A DNA stretch of 47,779 nucleotides from Magnetospirillum sp. WYHS-4 (GTDB lineage: Bacteria > Pseudomonadota > Alphaproteobacteria > Rhodospirillales > GLO-3), in the NCBI GenBank assembly GCA_039908345.1, contig JAMOBD010000031.1, positions 1 to 47,779 on the forward strand. Direction: 5' to 3'. Made by a program: the position numbers and the translations under genes. Positions within the stretch are counted from its first letter, which is position 1, and every line of letters begins with the position of its first letter. The notes beneath the pieces were generated by a model that saw nothing but the letters and a program-made list of their open reading frames with translations, was not told the origin of the DNA and did no database searches. Shown here piece by piece: positions 1 through 8,354 of the stretch.

Positions 1-255
1 CCATCTGCCGGCGGCGTCACCGTGGTCGTCCAGCCCACCGTCACCAACACGGTGCCCAACACCCAGGCCCGCACCGAGACCCGGCGCGGCCCGGCCGGCG
101 AGGTGATGATCGACGTCTTGTCCGCTTCGCGTTCCCTTCGGTCCGTCGACCGGATGGAAATGCTGATGAGCCGCAAGATCGGACGCGGCGAGGGCCTCGC
201 CCCCACCCTGGAACGCCGCTACGGCCTCAACCCGGCGGCGGGGGCCTATCGATAA
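1..255 (+). CDS. Phage tail tape-measure protein, C-terminal end (partial)
   Basis: The gene is cut by the left edge of the window and is open from base 1. Only the last 84 codons are visible. The end, with a basic stretch, then ALERRYGLN-like residues (LERRYGLNPAAGAYR), resembles the C-terminus of tape-measure proteins of siphovirus-like prophages, which set tail length and are packed in the tail tube. Its place directly before tail, tip and lysis genes agrees. The segment SASRSLRSVD near the middle is encoded by a 31-bp repeat that recurs at 8242-8272, so part of this C-terminus may be inserted sequence. The identification rests on context and the short C-terminal pattern, so it is moderate. 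Confidence 0.55.
   Translation, partial: PSAGGVTVVVQPTVTNTVPNTQARTETRRGPAGEVMIDVLSASRSLRSVDRMEMLMSRKIGRGEGLAPTLERRYGLNPAAGAYR
119..149 (+). repeat. 31-bp interspersed repeat, copy 1 (inside tape-measure gene)
   Basis: This stretch matches the reverse complement of 8242-8272 at about 26 of 31 positions, including two blocks of eight identical bases at the ends. Here it is in frame and encodes roughly LSASRSLRSVD. The other copy spans the 3' end of the holin-like gene. Two such copies 8 kb apart in opposite orientation are unlikely by chance. Confidence 0.6.
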
Positions 256-364
256 CCTGTTTCGCGTGTATTGAAAGTCGCTCCGGAAAATGCCATGCTG
301 AACTTGCGAGCCGGGAGTGGGTTCGGGTCACTGAGCCCCCGCTATCAGAGCCCCGGCTCGCTTT

Positions 365-1159
365 CTATTCCGGGAACCGCTTGGAAAAGGGACCACGTAA
401 TTTGACGCGGTTCCAAAGCTGCATGTTGGCTCGCTGCTTCGCCGACCCGAATTTCGCCAGCCACTCGGGAAAATGCATCGCAGGCGGACGGCGTGTCGGG
501 TCGGTTTCCGCCAGAAACGCGGCCGTTACCGCATCTTCCGTGACCAGGCCTCGATAGGTGACGGCGGCGATCACGTCGGCAAGCTGAATCAGCCGATTGT
601 TCTTGGATTGGACGAAGTGGATCGAGTCCACCACATGTTCGATCCGGGTCGGGCGCCATCCGAAGCGGGTGCTCTCCGTCTTGAATATCTCCAGGTCGTC
701 AATCAGGCTTTGCTCCATATCCTCGTTCTCGTCGGCGACGATGAGGCCGAGGGCGTCCTGGGACTTGAGCCGATCCTCAATTCGCTCCACCAGGAGCAGG
801 AACGCCAACTGGTGGGGATGCAGATTCGCCTTGGATCGCTGCTTGTCGATCGCGACATAGCCGAGCGTCACTTTCTGCCGCTCGATGATATCCAGGATCT
901 CGTTGACGAGCCCGATGCGCTCGTCCGGCTTCATGCCGGCGAAATAGCCGTTGCCGTGGTAGATGTCGTAGCCCCGGAATTCGAACTGGGTGTCTCCCGA
1001 CTTGGCGCCAAAGTACTTGTAGCCCAGGGTACGTAGCTCGTCCTCGACGGGCCGTACCAGCGCCTCGTCCAGCATGACGGCGGCGAGCAGATGGATGGGC
1101 TGCTGTGGGTTGGCCCGGACTCCGGTGGCTCCGGCCTCGTCGATGTAGATCAGCTTCAT
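365..1159 (-). CDS. DUF3800 domain protein, prophage cargo gene
   Basis: A 264-residue protein of the DUF3800 family. It opens with the family's N-terminal YIDEAG motif (residues 4-9) and has the C-terminal QLADVIAAVTYR segment. The conserved acidic residues are thought to belong to an RNase H-like fold, so nuclease activity is possible but not shown. It lies between the tape-measure gene and the next tail gene, on the opposite strand, which is typical of a 'moron' gene carried by a phage. The start at 1159 was chosen because the family motif begins three residues later; a longer reading upstream would run into the divergent tail gene. Its 5' end is 37 bp from the start of that gene, so both promoters must lie in or near this gap. 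Confidence 0.8.
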   Translation of the reverse strand: MKLIYIDEAGATGVRANPQQPIHLLAAVMLDEALVRPVEDELRTLGYKYFGAKSGDTQFEFRGYDIYHGNGYFAGMKPDERIGLVNEILDIIERQKVTLGYVAIDKQRSKANLHPHQLAFLLLVERIEDRLKSQDALGLIVADENEDMEQSLIDDLEIFKTESTRFGWRPTRIEHVVDSIHFVQSKNNRLIQLADVIAAVTYRGLVTEDAVTAAFLAETDPTRRPPAMHFPEWLAKFGSAKQRANMQLWNRVKLRGPFSKRFPE

Positions 1160-1196
1160 TCCGCTCCCCGTTCTTCTTGCCCCGACTGCCAGAGTA

Positions 1197-1715
1197 ATGG
1201 CGGCCGGGAACGATGCAACATCGAAGACAGCGCCCATGCCCCTCTCCTGGCCCCCGACCCTGCCCCTGCCGACGGTGCAGGGATACGGCATCCGTCCAGG
1301 CGAGGCCATCCTGCGCACCGAGATGGAGGCGGGACCGGCCCGACAGCGGAAACGCTTTACCCAGGTGCCGTCCCGGATCGCGGTGCGCTGGCTGATGCGA
1401 CGCGAGCAGTTCGCCCTGTTCGAGGCCTGGTACCGCTGGCGGGCCAAGGAAGGCGGCGAGTGGTTCGAGATTCCCCTCCTGGGCGGGGTGGGACTGGTGG
1501 ACCACGAGGCCCGGTTCACGCGGCAGTTCGAGGCCAGGCTGGTGGGGGGACTCCTGTGGGAGATCGCCTCGGAGCTTGAGGTGCGCGAGCGCCCGACCCT
1601 CTCGGCCGACGCCCTGGCTATCGCGCTGGATTCCGATTTCGCATCCCTGTTCGCCACCGTGGACCGGCTGCACGGCCTCGTCCACGTCACCCTGCCCGTT
1701 TCCCATAGCTGGTAA
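1197..1715 (+). CDS. Phage tail protein
   Basis: A 172-residue protein that opens the block of tail genes after the tape measure. The pattern of an N-terminal proline-rich strand region, then RTEMEAGPARQRKRFT, then a basic helix with paired tryptophans (FEAWYRWR), is shared by small tail-tip or distal tail proteins of alphaproteobacterial prophages. It is followed after 5 bp by the next tail gene, so the two are probably co-translated. An internal ATG at 1236 (MPLSWPP) is an alternative start. No catalytic motif is visible, and its exact place in the tail is inferred from gene order. Confidence 0.6.
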   Translation: MAAGNDATSKTAPMPLSWPPTLPLPTVQGYGIRPGEAILRTEMEAGPARQRKRFTQVPSRIAVRWLMRREQFALFEAWYRWRAKEGGEWFEIPLLGGVGLVDHEARFTRQFEARLVGGLLWEIASELEVRERPTLSADALAIALDSDFASLFATVDRLHGLVHVTLPVSHSW

Positions 1716-1720
1716 CCCCC

Positions 1721-2324
1721 ATGTCCCTGCAAGCCGACCTCCAGGCGGCCGTCGATCGCGCATCGGCGGCCAGCGCCAAGCTGCACGCCGTCGTCCACGG
1801 CGATGGTGCCAGCACCGTTGAGACCGAGAATGGTCCGATCAAGACGGTCGCCAAGGCCATCGCCGACATCGAAGGCAGCCTGGAGGCAGGGCGGGCGGAA
1901 CTGGACGGTAAGGTCGCGACGGCTGCCGCCAGCGAGGATTCCGCCGCCGCTTCCGAGGCCAAGGCCCGGCAATGGGCCGAGGAGACCGAAGACGCGGAGG
2001 TGGAAACGGGTGCCTTCAGCGCCCGCCACCATGCTCTCAAGGCCTCCGCGCACCGGGAGAAGGCCGAGCGTTGGGCGGAAGCCCCGGTGGACCAGGAGGT
2101 GGAGCCGGATCGCTACAGCGCCCGCCATTGGCGAGCAGGCCCGCCTGTTCGCCAATGGCGGCGCGGAATTTCACGGCCTGACGGTCGGGGACGACGGCTC
2201 GCTCATCTGGACCCACGGCACCGCCGGCAGCTTCGCCGTCGCCGACTTCGACGTCTGGTGGCTGGTGCCGCCTGGCGTCTCCCTCTCCATCGACGAACTC
2301 GGACACCTGGAAGCGAGGATCTGA
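1721..2324 (+). pseudogene. Phage tail appendage protein, frameshifted
   Basis: The first 135 or so codons read as an alanine- and glutamate-rich helical protein with two similar units (ETEDAEVETGAFSARHH and VDQEVEPDRYSARHW), a pattern seen in tail-fibre connector proteins. At about 2128-2133 the frame breaks: the sensible continuation (EQARLFANGGAEFHGLTVGDDG, ending HLEARI) lies in another frame and stops at 2322-2324, overlapping the next gene's ATG. The span is 604 bases, i.e. one base too many or two missing. Without the shift the protein would be about 200 residues. In the present sequence ribosomes would instead run through into the fibre gene in frame. A sequencing error is possible. 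Confidence 0.6.
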
Positions 2325-4081
2325 TGGCCACCATCGATCTCGGCAAGATCCGCCTCGCCTGGCGGAGCGACTACGACCCGGAGGCGGCCTATCGCCCCCT
2401 CGACATGGTGCGCTTCGAGCGCGACCTTTTCATCTGCATCAAGGCCCCGGATGCTCCCGGCACCGATCCGACCAGCACCCAGCACTGGGCGCTGATGGTC
2501 GAGCGCAACGGCTTCTTCTGGCGCGGTATCTGGGACGAGGCGACCGCATACAAACGCAACGACGCCGTCTTCCACGGTCGCTCGTCCTATTTCTGCACCG
2601 CCGATGCTCCCGCCGGCACCCTGCCCACCGATCCCGCCCATTGGACCCTGCTGGCCGAGGGCATCTCGATCACCGTCGATCCGGGCGACCTGATCTTCCG
2701 GGACGCGGACGGGGTGGAGAAACCGCTGTCCGTCGGCGCGCCGGGGCAGGCCCTGATCATCCAGGACGATGGTCTGCCGGGCTATGGCGAGATCGATCTG
2801 CGCAAGCGCAGCCAGTTCGCAGCACCCATCACCGCGCCGCCCTTCACCACGCCCACCGCCGGGCAGTTCATCGGCACCCCGAAGTACCGGGCGGCGGTCG
2901 GCACGCCGACGCTCTTCTGGGAATCCCACGGCCATAACTGGCAGTACATCCTGGGCGACCAGACGCGGGAATACGGCACCGGCAACTGGACCTCCTGGCT
3001 CACCAGCAGCGGCAACTACATGCCGACCGACATCCAGAACCTCGGCTGGTCCGGCGGCTACGGCGGTTTCCCGCAGTACGACAACTGGTACTACATGCAT
3101 GGCCCCACCCAGGGCCAGAACCACGGCCAGCGCACCGGCGCCTGGTCCGGCCATTCCGGCTACCGCTACCGGGTGCCGGCGACGCCCGGCATGCACAACC
3201 GGGTCTTCGTCAACTTCTGCACCGGGAACGGCTGGTGGTGGGGTGTCTTCCCGTTCCTGCTCGACCCCCGCAATGGCTACGCCATCGTCAAGCGCCTGCC
3301 GGCCATGCATCCCCAGACCTGGAGCAACAGCTATCCCACCTGCTCGCTCCAGCTGACCCCCTTCGGGCAGATGCAGTACAGCCAGAACACCGGCAACATC
3401 TGGTGCCATTTCGACCTCCGCAAGGATCTGGTCGATCTGTATTCCGACGACGACGGCTACCTGCACTTCGGCGTCGCCATCCACACCAGCTCGACCGACA
3501 GCGGGTACGTCCGCATGGCGGGCGTCGCCTGCACGCCGGTCCACGATCCCGGCATCGTCACCGAGGGCTACGGCATCTACTACGGCCTGAACGGCTGGTG
3601 GCAATCGGAATGGGTCTGGTGGGGCCACGCCGCCAACCAGTTCGCCTGCGTCCAGTGCGAGAGCAACCGCTACCCCGGCAACACGGTGCGCTATCTCTAC
3701 GCCCCGGTGTTCGACCCCACCAAGGATCTGCTGCTCACCCTGATGGCGCTGAACACCAAGAACGCGGCCAGCACCGGCTACCAGAGCTACGGCGAGCCCA
3801 GCCTGCAGATGATCCCCCAGCATCCCAACACCGGCGCCAACAACAGCTACCGCTACATCGCCCGCGCCGGCTGGTTCAAGTCGGGTCCGACCCTGGACCA
3901 GTTGGAGGCCTGGGGTGTCCTGCAGCCCTTCCAGTACGTGATTCCCAAGGAAGTGGTGCAGGAATGCCTGGGCTACGGCGGCCACGGTGTCGATGACGTC
4001 ATCCGGCTCCAGTGCTCCACCTATTGCGGCTCCAGCGGCTTCGTGATGGTGGGCTACTGGGCCCAACCCCTGGAGGCCTGA
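2324..4081 (+). CDS. Phage tail fibre protein with tandem sugar-binding-like repeats
   Basis: A 585-residue protein starting at an ATG that overlaps the previous stop (TGATG), with GAGG just upstream. Residues about 1-50 and 60-115 form two similar units: W, then a YDPEAAYRPLDMV or ATAYKRNDAVFHG segment, then PGTDPTSTQHW or LPTDPAHW. These resemble the aromatic carbohydrate-binding modules found in phage fibres. The rest is rich in Trp, Tyr, Gly and Asn (for example NGWWWGVF and NGWWQSEWVWWG), typical of a receptor-binding surface. It probably recognises the host cell surface. It lies between tail genes and a small chaperone-like gene, as fibre genes often do. The specific fold of the C-terminal 400 residues is not recognised. 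Confidence 0.7.
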   Translation: MATIDLGKIRLAWRSDYDPEAAYRPLDMVRFERDLFICIKAPDAPGTDPTSTQHWALMVERNGFFWRGIWDEATAYKRNDAVFHGRSSYFCTADAPAGTLPTDPAHWTLLAEGISITVDPGDLIFRDADGVEKPLSVGAPGQALIIQDDGLPGYGEIDLRKRSQFAAPITAPPFTTPTAGQFIGTPKYRAAVGTPTLFWESHGHNWQYILGDQTREYGTGNWTSWLTSSGNYMPTDIQNLGWSGGYGGFPQYDNWYYMHGPTQGQNHGQRTGAWSGHSGYRYRVPATPGMHNRVFVNFCTGNGWWWGVFPFLLDPRNGYAIVKRLPAMHPQTWSNSYPTCSLQLTPFGQMQYSQNTGNIWCHFDLRKDLVDLYSDDDGYLHFGVAIHTSSTDSGYVRMAGVACTPVHDPGIVTEGYGIYYGLNGWWQSEWVWWGHAANQFACVQCESNRYPGNTVRYLYAPVFDPTKDLLLTLMALNTKNAASTGYQSYGEPSLQMIPQHPNTGANNSYRYIARAGWFKSGPTLDQLEAWGVLQPFQYVIPKEVVQECLGYGGHGVDDVIRLQCSTYCGSSGFVMVGYWAQPLEA

Positions 4082-4084
4082 GCC

Positions 4085-4522
4085 ATGCCCATCAACATCG
4101 AACGGAAGGTCGCCGAGGCCGTGAAGTTCAAGGTGGCGGCGGCCAGGTCGCCCTTCGACGATCCGGCGGGGTTCAACTTCACCGTCGCGGCTCCGGTCCG
4201 CACGGTCGAGGACAAGGACGTGGTCGAGCCGGAGGTCTCGGTCTGGGCCATCGAGGGCATCGACGCCCCGGACGCCGGGACCCTGAAGTCCTGGCTGGCG
4301 GAATACGAGGCTCATCTGGAGGCCACCGGATACCGTCGCGCCAGGGCCGCCGCCTATCCGGCCCTGGGCGACCAGTTGGACGCCCTCCTGAAAGGCTTCG
4401 CCGAACTGCGGACACAGGGCGCCACCCTGCCGCCCGACCTCGTCGCGGTGATCGACGTCTGGCAGGCGGTCAAGGCGGCCCATCCCAAGCCGCCTAAAAT
4501 GTCGGACGGTGGCAATGCCTGA
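4085..4522 (+). CDS. Small phage protein following the fibre gene, possible fibre-assembly factor
   Basis: A 145-residue protein starting 3 bp after the fibre gene stop. Its C-terminal third (AAYPALGDQLDALLKGF, then LPPDLVAVIDVWQAVKAAHP) resembles a short domain common in phage proteins encoded next to fibres (the YPSxGDQLDAL pattern, XkdW-like). That domain is often annotated as a tail fibre assembly or attached structural protein. The N-terminal half has a beta-rich character. It overlaps the next gene by 8 bases, so translation is probably coupled. Function is inferred from position and this motif only. Confidence 0.5.
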   Translation: MPINIERKVAEAVKFKVAAARSPFDDPAGFNFTVAAPVRTVEDKDVVEPEVSVWAIEGIDAPDAGTLKSWLAEYEAHLEATGYRRARAAAYPALGDQLDALLKGFAELRTQGATLPPDLVAVIDVWQAVKAAHPKPPKMSDGGNA

Positions 4523-5138
4523 TCCCGCCCTCAGCGAGGCCATCCGCGAGGCCTATGCCTCCGCCCCGGCCGATGTCGTCGTCCTGCACACCCTGGAGAT
4601 CTGGCACCCATCCTTCATCGAGGACGGGGCGCCCAGGCCGATCCGGGTGGTCAGAAACTACGAGGACACGGCCACTTGGCTGGGTCTCGGCGGAGCGGAG
4701 GTTCAGGCTGTCCTGGATGCCCTGGACGCGGAGGCACGGCGCAAGGTCGGGCTGGTGGCCCGGATCGAGGCGGGGGCGGCGCGGGACGCCGGCCTGCTGG
4801 TGCCGTTCGTGGCACTGGGCTTCGAGATGGAGTTGCCGCCGGTGGACACCATCCCGGTGCCGGAGATCGTGGTGACGCTGGACAATGTCGGGCGCGAGAT
4901 CACCCGCCACCTGGACGCCGCCGCCGTCAGCCAGGACGCCATCCAGGTCACCTACCGGCCCTATCTCTCGACCGACATCGAGGGGCCGCAGATGGACCCG
5001 CCGCTGACCATGACCCTGTCCGAGGTCGAGGTGGACGTGTTCCGGGTCACTGGCCGGGCGCGGGTGCTCGACATCGGCAACAAGGCCTTCCCCAGCGACA
5101 TCTACACCATCAGGAAATATCCGGGACTGCGACGATGA
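4515..5138 (+). CDS. DUF1833-family phage tail protein
   Basis: A 207-residue protein of the DUF1833 type found in lambda-like minor tail clusters. Features are an acidic N-terminal helix, then VVLHTLEIWHPSF, a central VPFVALGFEMELPP segment, and a C-terminal domain ending in DIYTIRKYPGL. Members sit directly before an NlpC/P60 tail gene, as here, and are thought to form part of the tail tip. A GTG at 4509 in the same frame is an alternative start; neither has a strong ribosome binding site, because the start lies inside the previous gene. The stop overlaps the next start (ATGA). Confidence 0.65.
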   Translation: MPDPALSEAIREAYASAPADVVVLHTLEIWHPSFIEDGAPRPIRVVRNYEDTATWLGLGGAEVQAVLDALDAEARRKVGLVARIEAGAARDAGLLVPFVALGFEMELPPVDTIPVPEIVVTLDNVGREITRHLDAAAVSQDAIQVTYRPYLSTDIEGPQMDPPLTMTLSEVEVDVFRVTGRARVLDIGNKAFPSDIYTIRKYPGLRR

Positions 5139-5584
5139 TTCTTGAATTGGCGCCGGCCGCCCTGAGCCAACCCCGGCGCGGGCATTGGGCATCCGAGTAT
5201 ATCGGCCTGCCGTGGTCCGCCACGGGGGAAGGGCCGGACTCGTTCCATTGCTGGGCGCTGGTGCGCCATGTGCAGCGGCAACGGTTCGGCCGCGACCTGC
5301 CGGCCATCCCCAACCCGGACGACCTGCTCGCCATCGCCAGGGCCTTCCGCGACCACCCGGAGCGCCGACGCTGGGATCTGGTCGAGGTTCCCGAGGAAGG
5401 TGACTGCGTGCTGATGCGACAGGCCCGCTATCCCGTCCATGTCGGCGTCTGGCTGGGCGTGGACGGCGGCAAGGTGCTGCATGTCGTCCGCGACAAGGGC
5501 GTGGTCGCCCAAGCCCGCGACAGCCTCGCCGCCCATGGCTGGCGGATCGAGGGCTTCTACCGCTTCATCGGAGACCGTCCCTGA
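5135..5584 (+). CDS. NlpC/P60-family phage tail assembly protein
   Basis: A 149-residue NlpC/P60-like cysteine peptidase. The catalytic cysteine is in FHCWALVRHV (about residue 39) and the histidine in YPVHVGVWLG (about residue 101), with the usual spacing for this fold. In lambda-like phages the protein K relative acts during tail assembly or peptidoglycan penetration by the tail tip. It overlaps the preceding DUF1833 gene by four bases and is followed 20 bp later by the J-like tip gene, the standard order for this module. Confidence 0.75.
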   Translation: MILELAPAALSQPRRGHWASEYIGLPWSATGEGPDSFHCWALVRHVQRQRFGRDLPAIPNPDDLLAIARAFRDHPERRRWDLVEVPEEGDCVLMRQARYPVHVGVWLGVDGGKVLHVVRDKGVVAQARDSLAAHGWRIEGFYRFIGDRP

Positions 5585-5604
5585 CCCGTCCCGCCACAAT
5601 CGTC

Positions 5605-7920
5605 ATGGTCCACAATGCGCTCAGGCCCGAGCGCGACCGCAGGGTGATGCCGGTGTTGAAGCCGGTCACCATCCGGGGCTGGCTCGACGGCCAGGGGATC
5701 GCCGAGTTCGCCCAGCCGACCATCTGTCTGGTCAACGGCCGCGCCGTCTTGCGGGCCGAATGGTCCGTGCTGGTGATCCGTGCCGGCGACGTGGTCTGTT
5801 TCGTGGCGCTTCCCCACGGTGGTGGTGGCGGAGGCGGGGGCGGCAAGAACCCGCTCCGCACCGTGCTCATGGTCGCCGTCATGGTGGCCGGCATGGCACT
5901 TGGTGCCGCTTATGGCGGGGCTTTGGCCGGGAGCTTCGGCTTCGAGGGCGGGGCGGCGGCCTTCGGCTCGGTCACCTGGGGGCAGGTGTTCGGTGGCGTC
6001 ATCTCGGGCGCGGTCAATCTGGTGGGCGGCGCCCTCATCAACGCCCTGGTTCCGGCTCCCAGCCCCTCGCGGCCCTCGGCCGATTGGGGCCTGGGCAGCA
6101 TCGGCAGCCCGCCCAGCCCGAGCCCGACCTATTCCCTCCAGGCCCAGGGCAACCAGGCCCGGCTTGGCCAGCCCATCCCGGTGATCTACGGCCGCCATCT
6201 GGTCTATCCCGACTTGGCCGCCGAGCCTTGGTACGAGTACGCCGACAACGAGCAGTACCTGCACCAGCTTCATGTCATCGGCCAGGGCCACTACGACCTG
6301 GAGGCCATCCGCGTCGAGGACACCGACATCGGCAACTTCGCCGAGGTCGAGGTCGAGATCGTCGAGCCGGGCGGTGCCGTCACCCTGTTCGATCCAAACG
6401 TCACCTCGGCGCCAGAGGTGGCCGGCCAGGAACTGACCGCGCCCAATGATCTGGGGAGCGGCGAGACCGGCTGGATCGGACCCTTCGTCTCGGCGTCGGC
6501 CGAGACCACCGCCACCCGGATCGGCATCGATATCGTCTTCGCCCGTGGTCTCTACTACGCCAACGATTCCGGAGGGCTGGATACCCGCTCCGCCAGTTGG
6601 GTGGTCGAGGCTAGGCTTATCGACGACGACGGCCTGGCCATCGGCGCCTGGCAGCAGTTGGCCTCGGAAAGCCACTCGGCAGCGACCAACACGCCGATCC
6701 GGCTGAGCTATCATTACGCCGTGGCGCCGGGCCGCCATGAGGTCCGCCTCAGGCGCACCGACAACAAGGACACCTCGTCGCGCGCCGGCCACGAAATCCG
6801 CTGGGCGGGCTTGAGCGCCTGGCTCCAGGACGAACCCGACTATGGGCCGGTGACCCTGCTCGCCATCCGCATGCGGGCGACCGACAACCTGTCCCAGCGC
6901 ACCTCGCGTCTGATCAACTGTGTCGTGACGCGCAAGCTCCCGGTCTGGTCCCAGGCAGGATGGTCGGCACCGCAGCCGACCCGATCCATCGCCTGGGCCT
7001 TCGCCGACGCAGCCCGAGCCGAGTACGGAGCGGAACTGGCCGATGCCCGGATCGATCTGGCCGGGCTGCTGGCTCTTGATGACGTTTGGGAAAACCGGGG
7101 TGACCACTTCGACGGCGTGTTCGACACCTCCATGACGGTATGGGAGGCGCTGACCCGCATCGCCCGTTGCGGCCGGGCCGTGCCCATCCAGCAGGGCGGT
7201 ATCGTGCGGATCGTTCGCGATGGACCGCAGAGCCTGCCGGTCGCCCTGTTCGGGCCGCGCAACATCGCCAAGGGGAGTTTCCGCATCCGCTATGTCATGC
7301 CGGGGGAGGAGACCGCCGACGCGGTGACGGTGGAATACTTCTCGGCCCGCACTTGGCGGCCCGACGAGGTCACCGCCAAGCTGCCGGACTCCGCCGAGGA
7401 GAAACCGGCCCGCCTCCAGCTCACCGGCTGCACGGACAAGGATCACGCCCAGCGCGAAGGCCTCTACATGGCCGCCGCCAACCGCTACCGGCGCAAGCTC
7501 GTCACCTTCCAGACCGAGTTGGAGGGGCTGATCCCCACCTATGGCGACCTGATCGCCATCGTTCATGACATGCCCCGCTGGGGCCAGGGTGGCGAGATCG
7601 TCGGCTGGGACGGGGAGACCCTGACCGCCTCCGAGCCGCTGGAATGGGCGGACGGCCCCCACTACCTGGCGCTCCGCCGGGCCGACGGGGCCATCGCCGG
7701 CCCCTATCCGGTGGTCCCCGGCGAGACCGACTACGCGGCGGTGCCGCAGGCCCCCCTCGACATCGAGCCCTACACCGGCGGCGAGGCCGAACGCACCCAC
7801 TACGCTTTCGGCCCATCGGATGCCTGGAGTCTGTTTGCCCGCGTGCTCGCCATCCGGCCGCGCGGCGAGCGGGTCGAGATCACCGCCGTCGGCGAGCACG
7901 ACGCCGTGCATGTGAACTGA
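5605..7920 (+). CDS. J-like tail tip / host-specificity protein
   Basis: A 771-residue protein matching the host-specificity (J-like) tip proteins of siphoviruses. Near residue 72 there is a run of nine glycines, then a hydrophobic glycine/alanine-rich helix region (about residues 85-160), then the QARLGQPIPVIYGRH segment that marks the start of the tip domain in this family. Later parts include SRLINCVVTRKLPVW and a TSMTVWEALTRIARCGRA segment typical of the phage-tail-3 type fold. It probably forms the tip of the tail and contacts the host. It sits between the NlpC/P60 gene and the holin genes. A start upstream of 5605 is unlikely because no in-frame start lies close by. Confidence 0.75.
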   Translation: MVHNALRPERDRRVMPVLKPVTIRGWLDGQGIAEFAQPTICLVNGRAVLRAEWSVLVIRAGDVVCFVALPHGGGGGGGGGKNPLRTVLMVAVMVAGMALGAAYGGALAGSFGFEGGAAAFGSVTWGQVFGGVISGAVNLVGGALINALVPAPSPSRPSADWGLGSIGSPPSPSPTYSLQAQGNQARLGQPIPVIYGRHLVYPDLAAEPWYEYADNEQYLHQLHVIGQGHYDLEAIRVEDTDIGNFAEVEVEIVEPGGAVTLFDPNVTSAPEVAGQELTAPNDLGSGETGWIGPFVSASAETTATRIGIDIVFARGLYYANDSGGLDTRSASWVVEARLIDDDGLAIGAWQQLASESHSAATNTPIRLSYHYAVAPGRHEVRLRRTDNKDTSSRAGHEIRWAGLSAWLQDEPDYGPVTLLAIRMRATDNLSQRTSRLINCVVTRKLPVWSQAGWSAPQPTRSIAWAFADAARAEYGAELADARIDLAGLLALDDVWENRGDHFDGVFDTSMTVWEALTRIARCGRAVPIQQGGIVRIVRDGPQSLPVALFGPRNIAKGSFRIRYVMPGEETADAVTVEYFSARTWRPDEVTAKLPDSAEEKPARLQLTGCTDKDHAQREGLYMAAANRYRRKLVTFQTELEGLIPTYGDLIAIVHDMPRWGQGGEIVGWDGETLTASEPLEWADGPHYLALRRADGAIAGPYPVVPGETDYAAVPQAPLDIEPYTGGEAERTHYAFGPSDAWSLFARVLAIRPRGERVEITAVGEHDAVHVN

Positions 7921-7931
7921 AGGAGACAGCC

Positions 7932-8258
7932 ATGGTCTGGCGCAATCTGCCCCCCGAGATGCAGCACACCCTGGTCGGGCTGGCCTGGGCCGTGTGGTGG
8001 GCCCTGATCGGGCGCGGCCTCTATCACGCCGACCTGGTCCGCAAGGGACGGCGGCGCTTCTGGTCCCTGCAACTGGCCTGGGAGCTGATGATCGCCATCG
8101 GCATGGGCGTGGTGGCCGGGGGTGCCGCCGAGTACCTGCAACTCGGGGGCATGGCGGCGGCCGGCTTCATCGCCGCAATCTCCTATCTCGGCCCGCGCAC
8201 CATCGAATTCGTACAAGCATGGGCGGAACGCAAGGCCGGCATCGACGGAACGCAGTGA
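7932..8258 (+). CDS. Phage holin-like membrane protein
   Basis: A 108-residue protein with a clear ribosome binding site (AAGGAGACAGCC before the ATG). It has three hydrophobic stretches: around residues 12-28 (VGLAWAVWWALIGRGL), 46-66 (LAWELMIAIGMGVVAGG) and 72-88 (GMAAAGFIAAISYLG). Its charged linkers and size fit a phage holin of the LydA-like kind, which makes holes in the inner membrane so that the endolysin can exit. It follows the tail tip gene and precedes a terminator. Its last codons lie in a 31-bp repeat shared with position 119-149. Confidence 0.6.
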   Translation: MVWRNLPPEMQHTLVGLAWAVWWALIGRGLYHADLVRKGRRRFWSLQLAWELMIAIGMGVVAGGAAEYLQLGGMAAAGFIAAISYLGPRTIEFVQAWAERKAGIDGTQ

Positions 8259-8272
8259 ACGCGTAGCGGACA
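8242..8272 (-). repeat. 31-bp interspersed repeat, copy 2 (3' end of holin-like gene)
   Basis: This is the inverted copy of the 119-149 repeat. It covers the last six codons and the stop of the holin-like gene and runs 14 bp into the spacer. Read on the minus strand it would encode SATRSLRSVDA, almost the same peptide as copy 1 encodes. Confidence 0.6.
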
Positions 8273-8311
8273 TCCCGCCGACTGATCATCCCTGTCATCT
8301 CTGTCCACCAT

Positions 8312-8337
8312 GGCCGCCCCATCTGGGCGGCCTTTTT
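8312..8337 (+). terminator. Rho-independent terminator after first holin gene
   Basis: A perfect 8-bp stem (GGCCGCCC with GGGCGGCC) with a five-base loop is followed at once by five T residues and GTT. It lies 54 bp after the holin-like stop and just before the next gene, so it may reduce read-through from the tail operon into the final lysis genes. Confidence 0.8.
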
Positions 8338-8354
8338 GTTGCGAGGCAATCGAC

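Noticed and set aside
1721-4081. One 786-residue fused tail protein
   Set aside because: The middle is arginine-rich nonsense, while the other frame holds a sensible C-terminus that stops exactly at the next gene's start.
2171-4543. Long antisense reading frame over the tail fibre genes
   Set aside because: High GC content leaves long stop-free antisense frames. It has no family similarity and opposes a well supported gene.
5557-7911. 784-codon antisense frame over the tail tip gene
   Set aside because: Composition is that of a shadow frame; the plus-strand frame carries clear tip-protein motifs and gene-order support.
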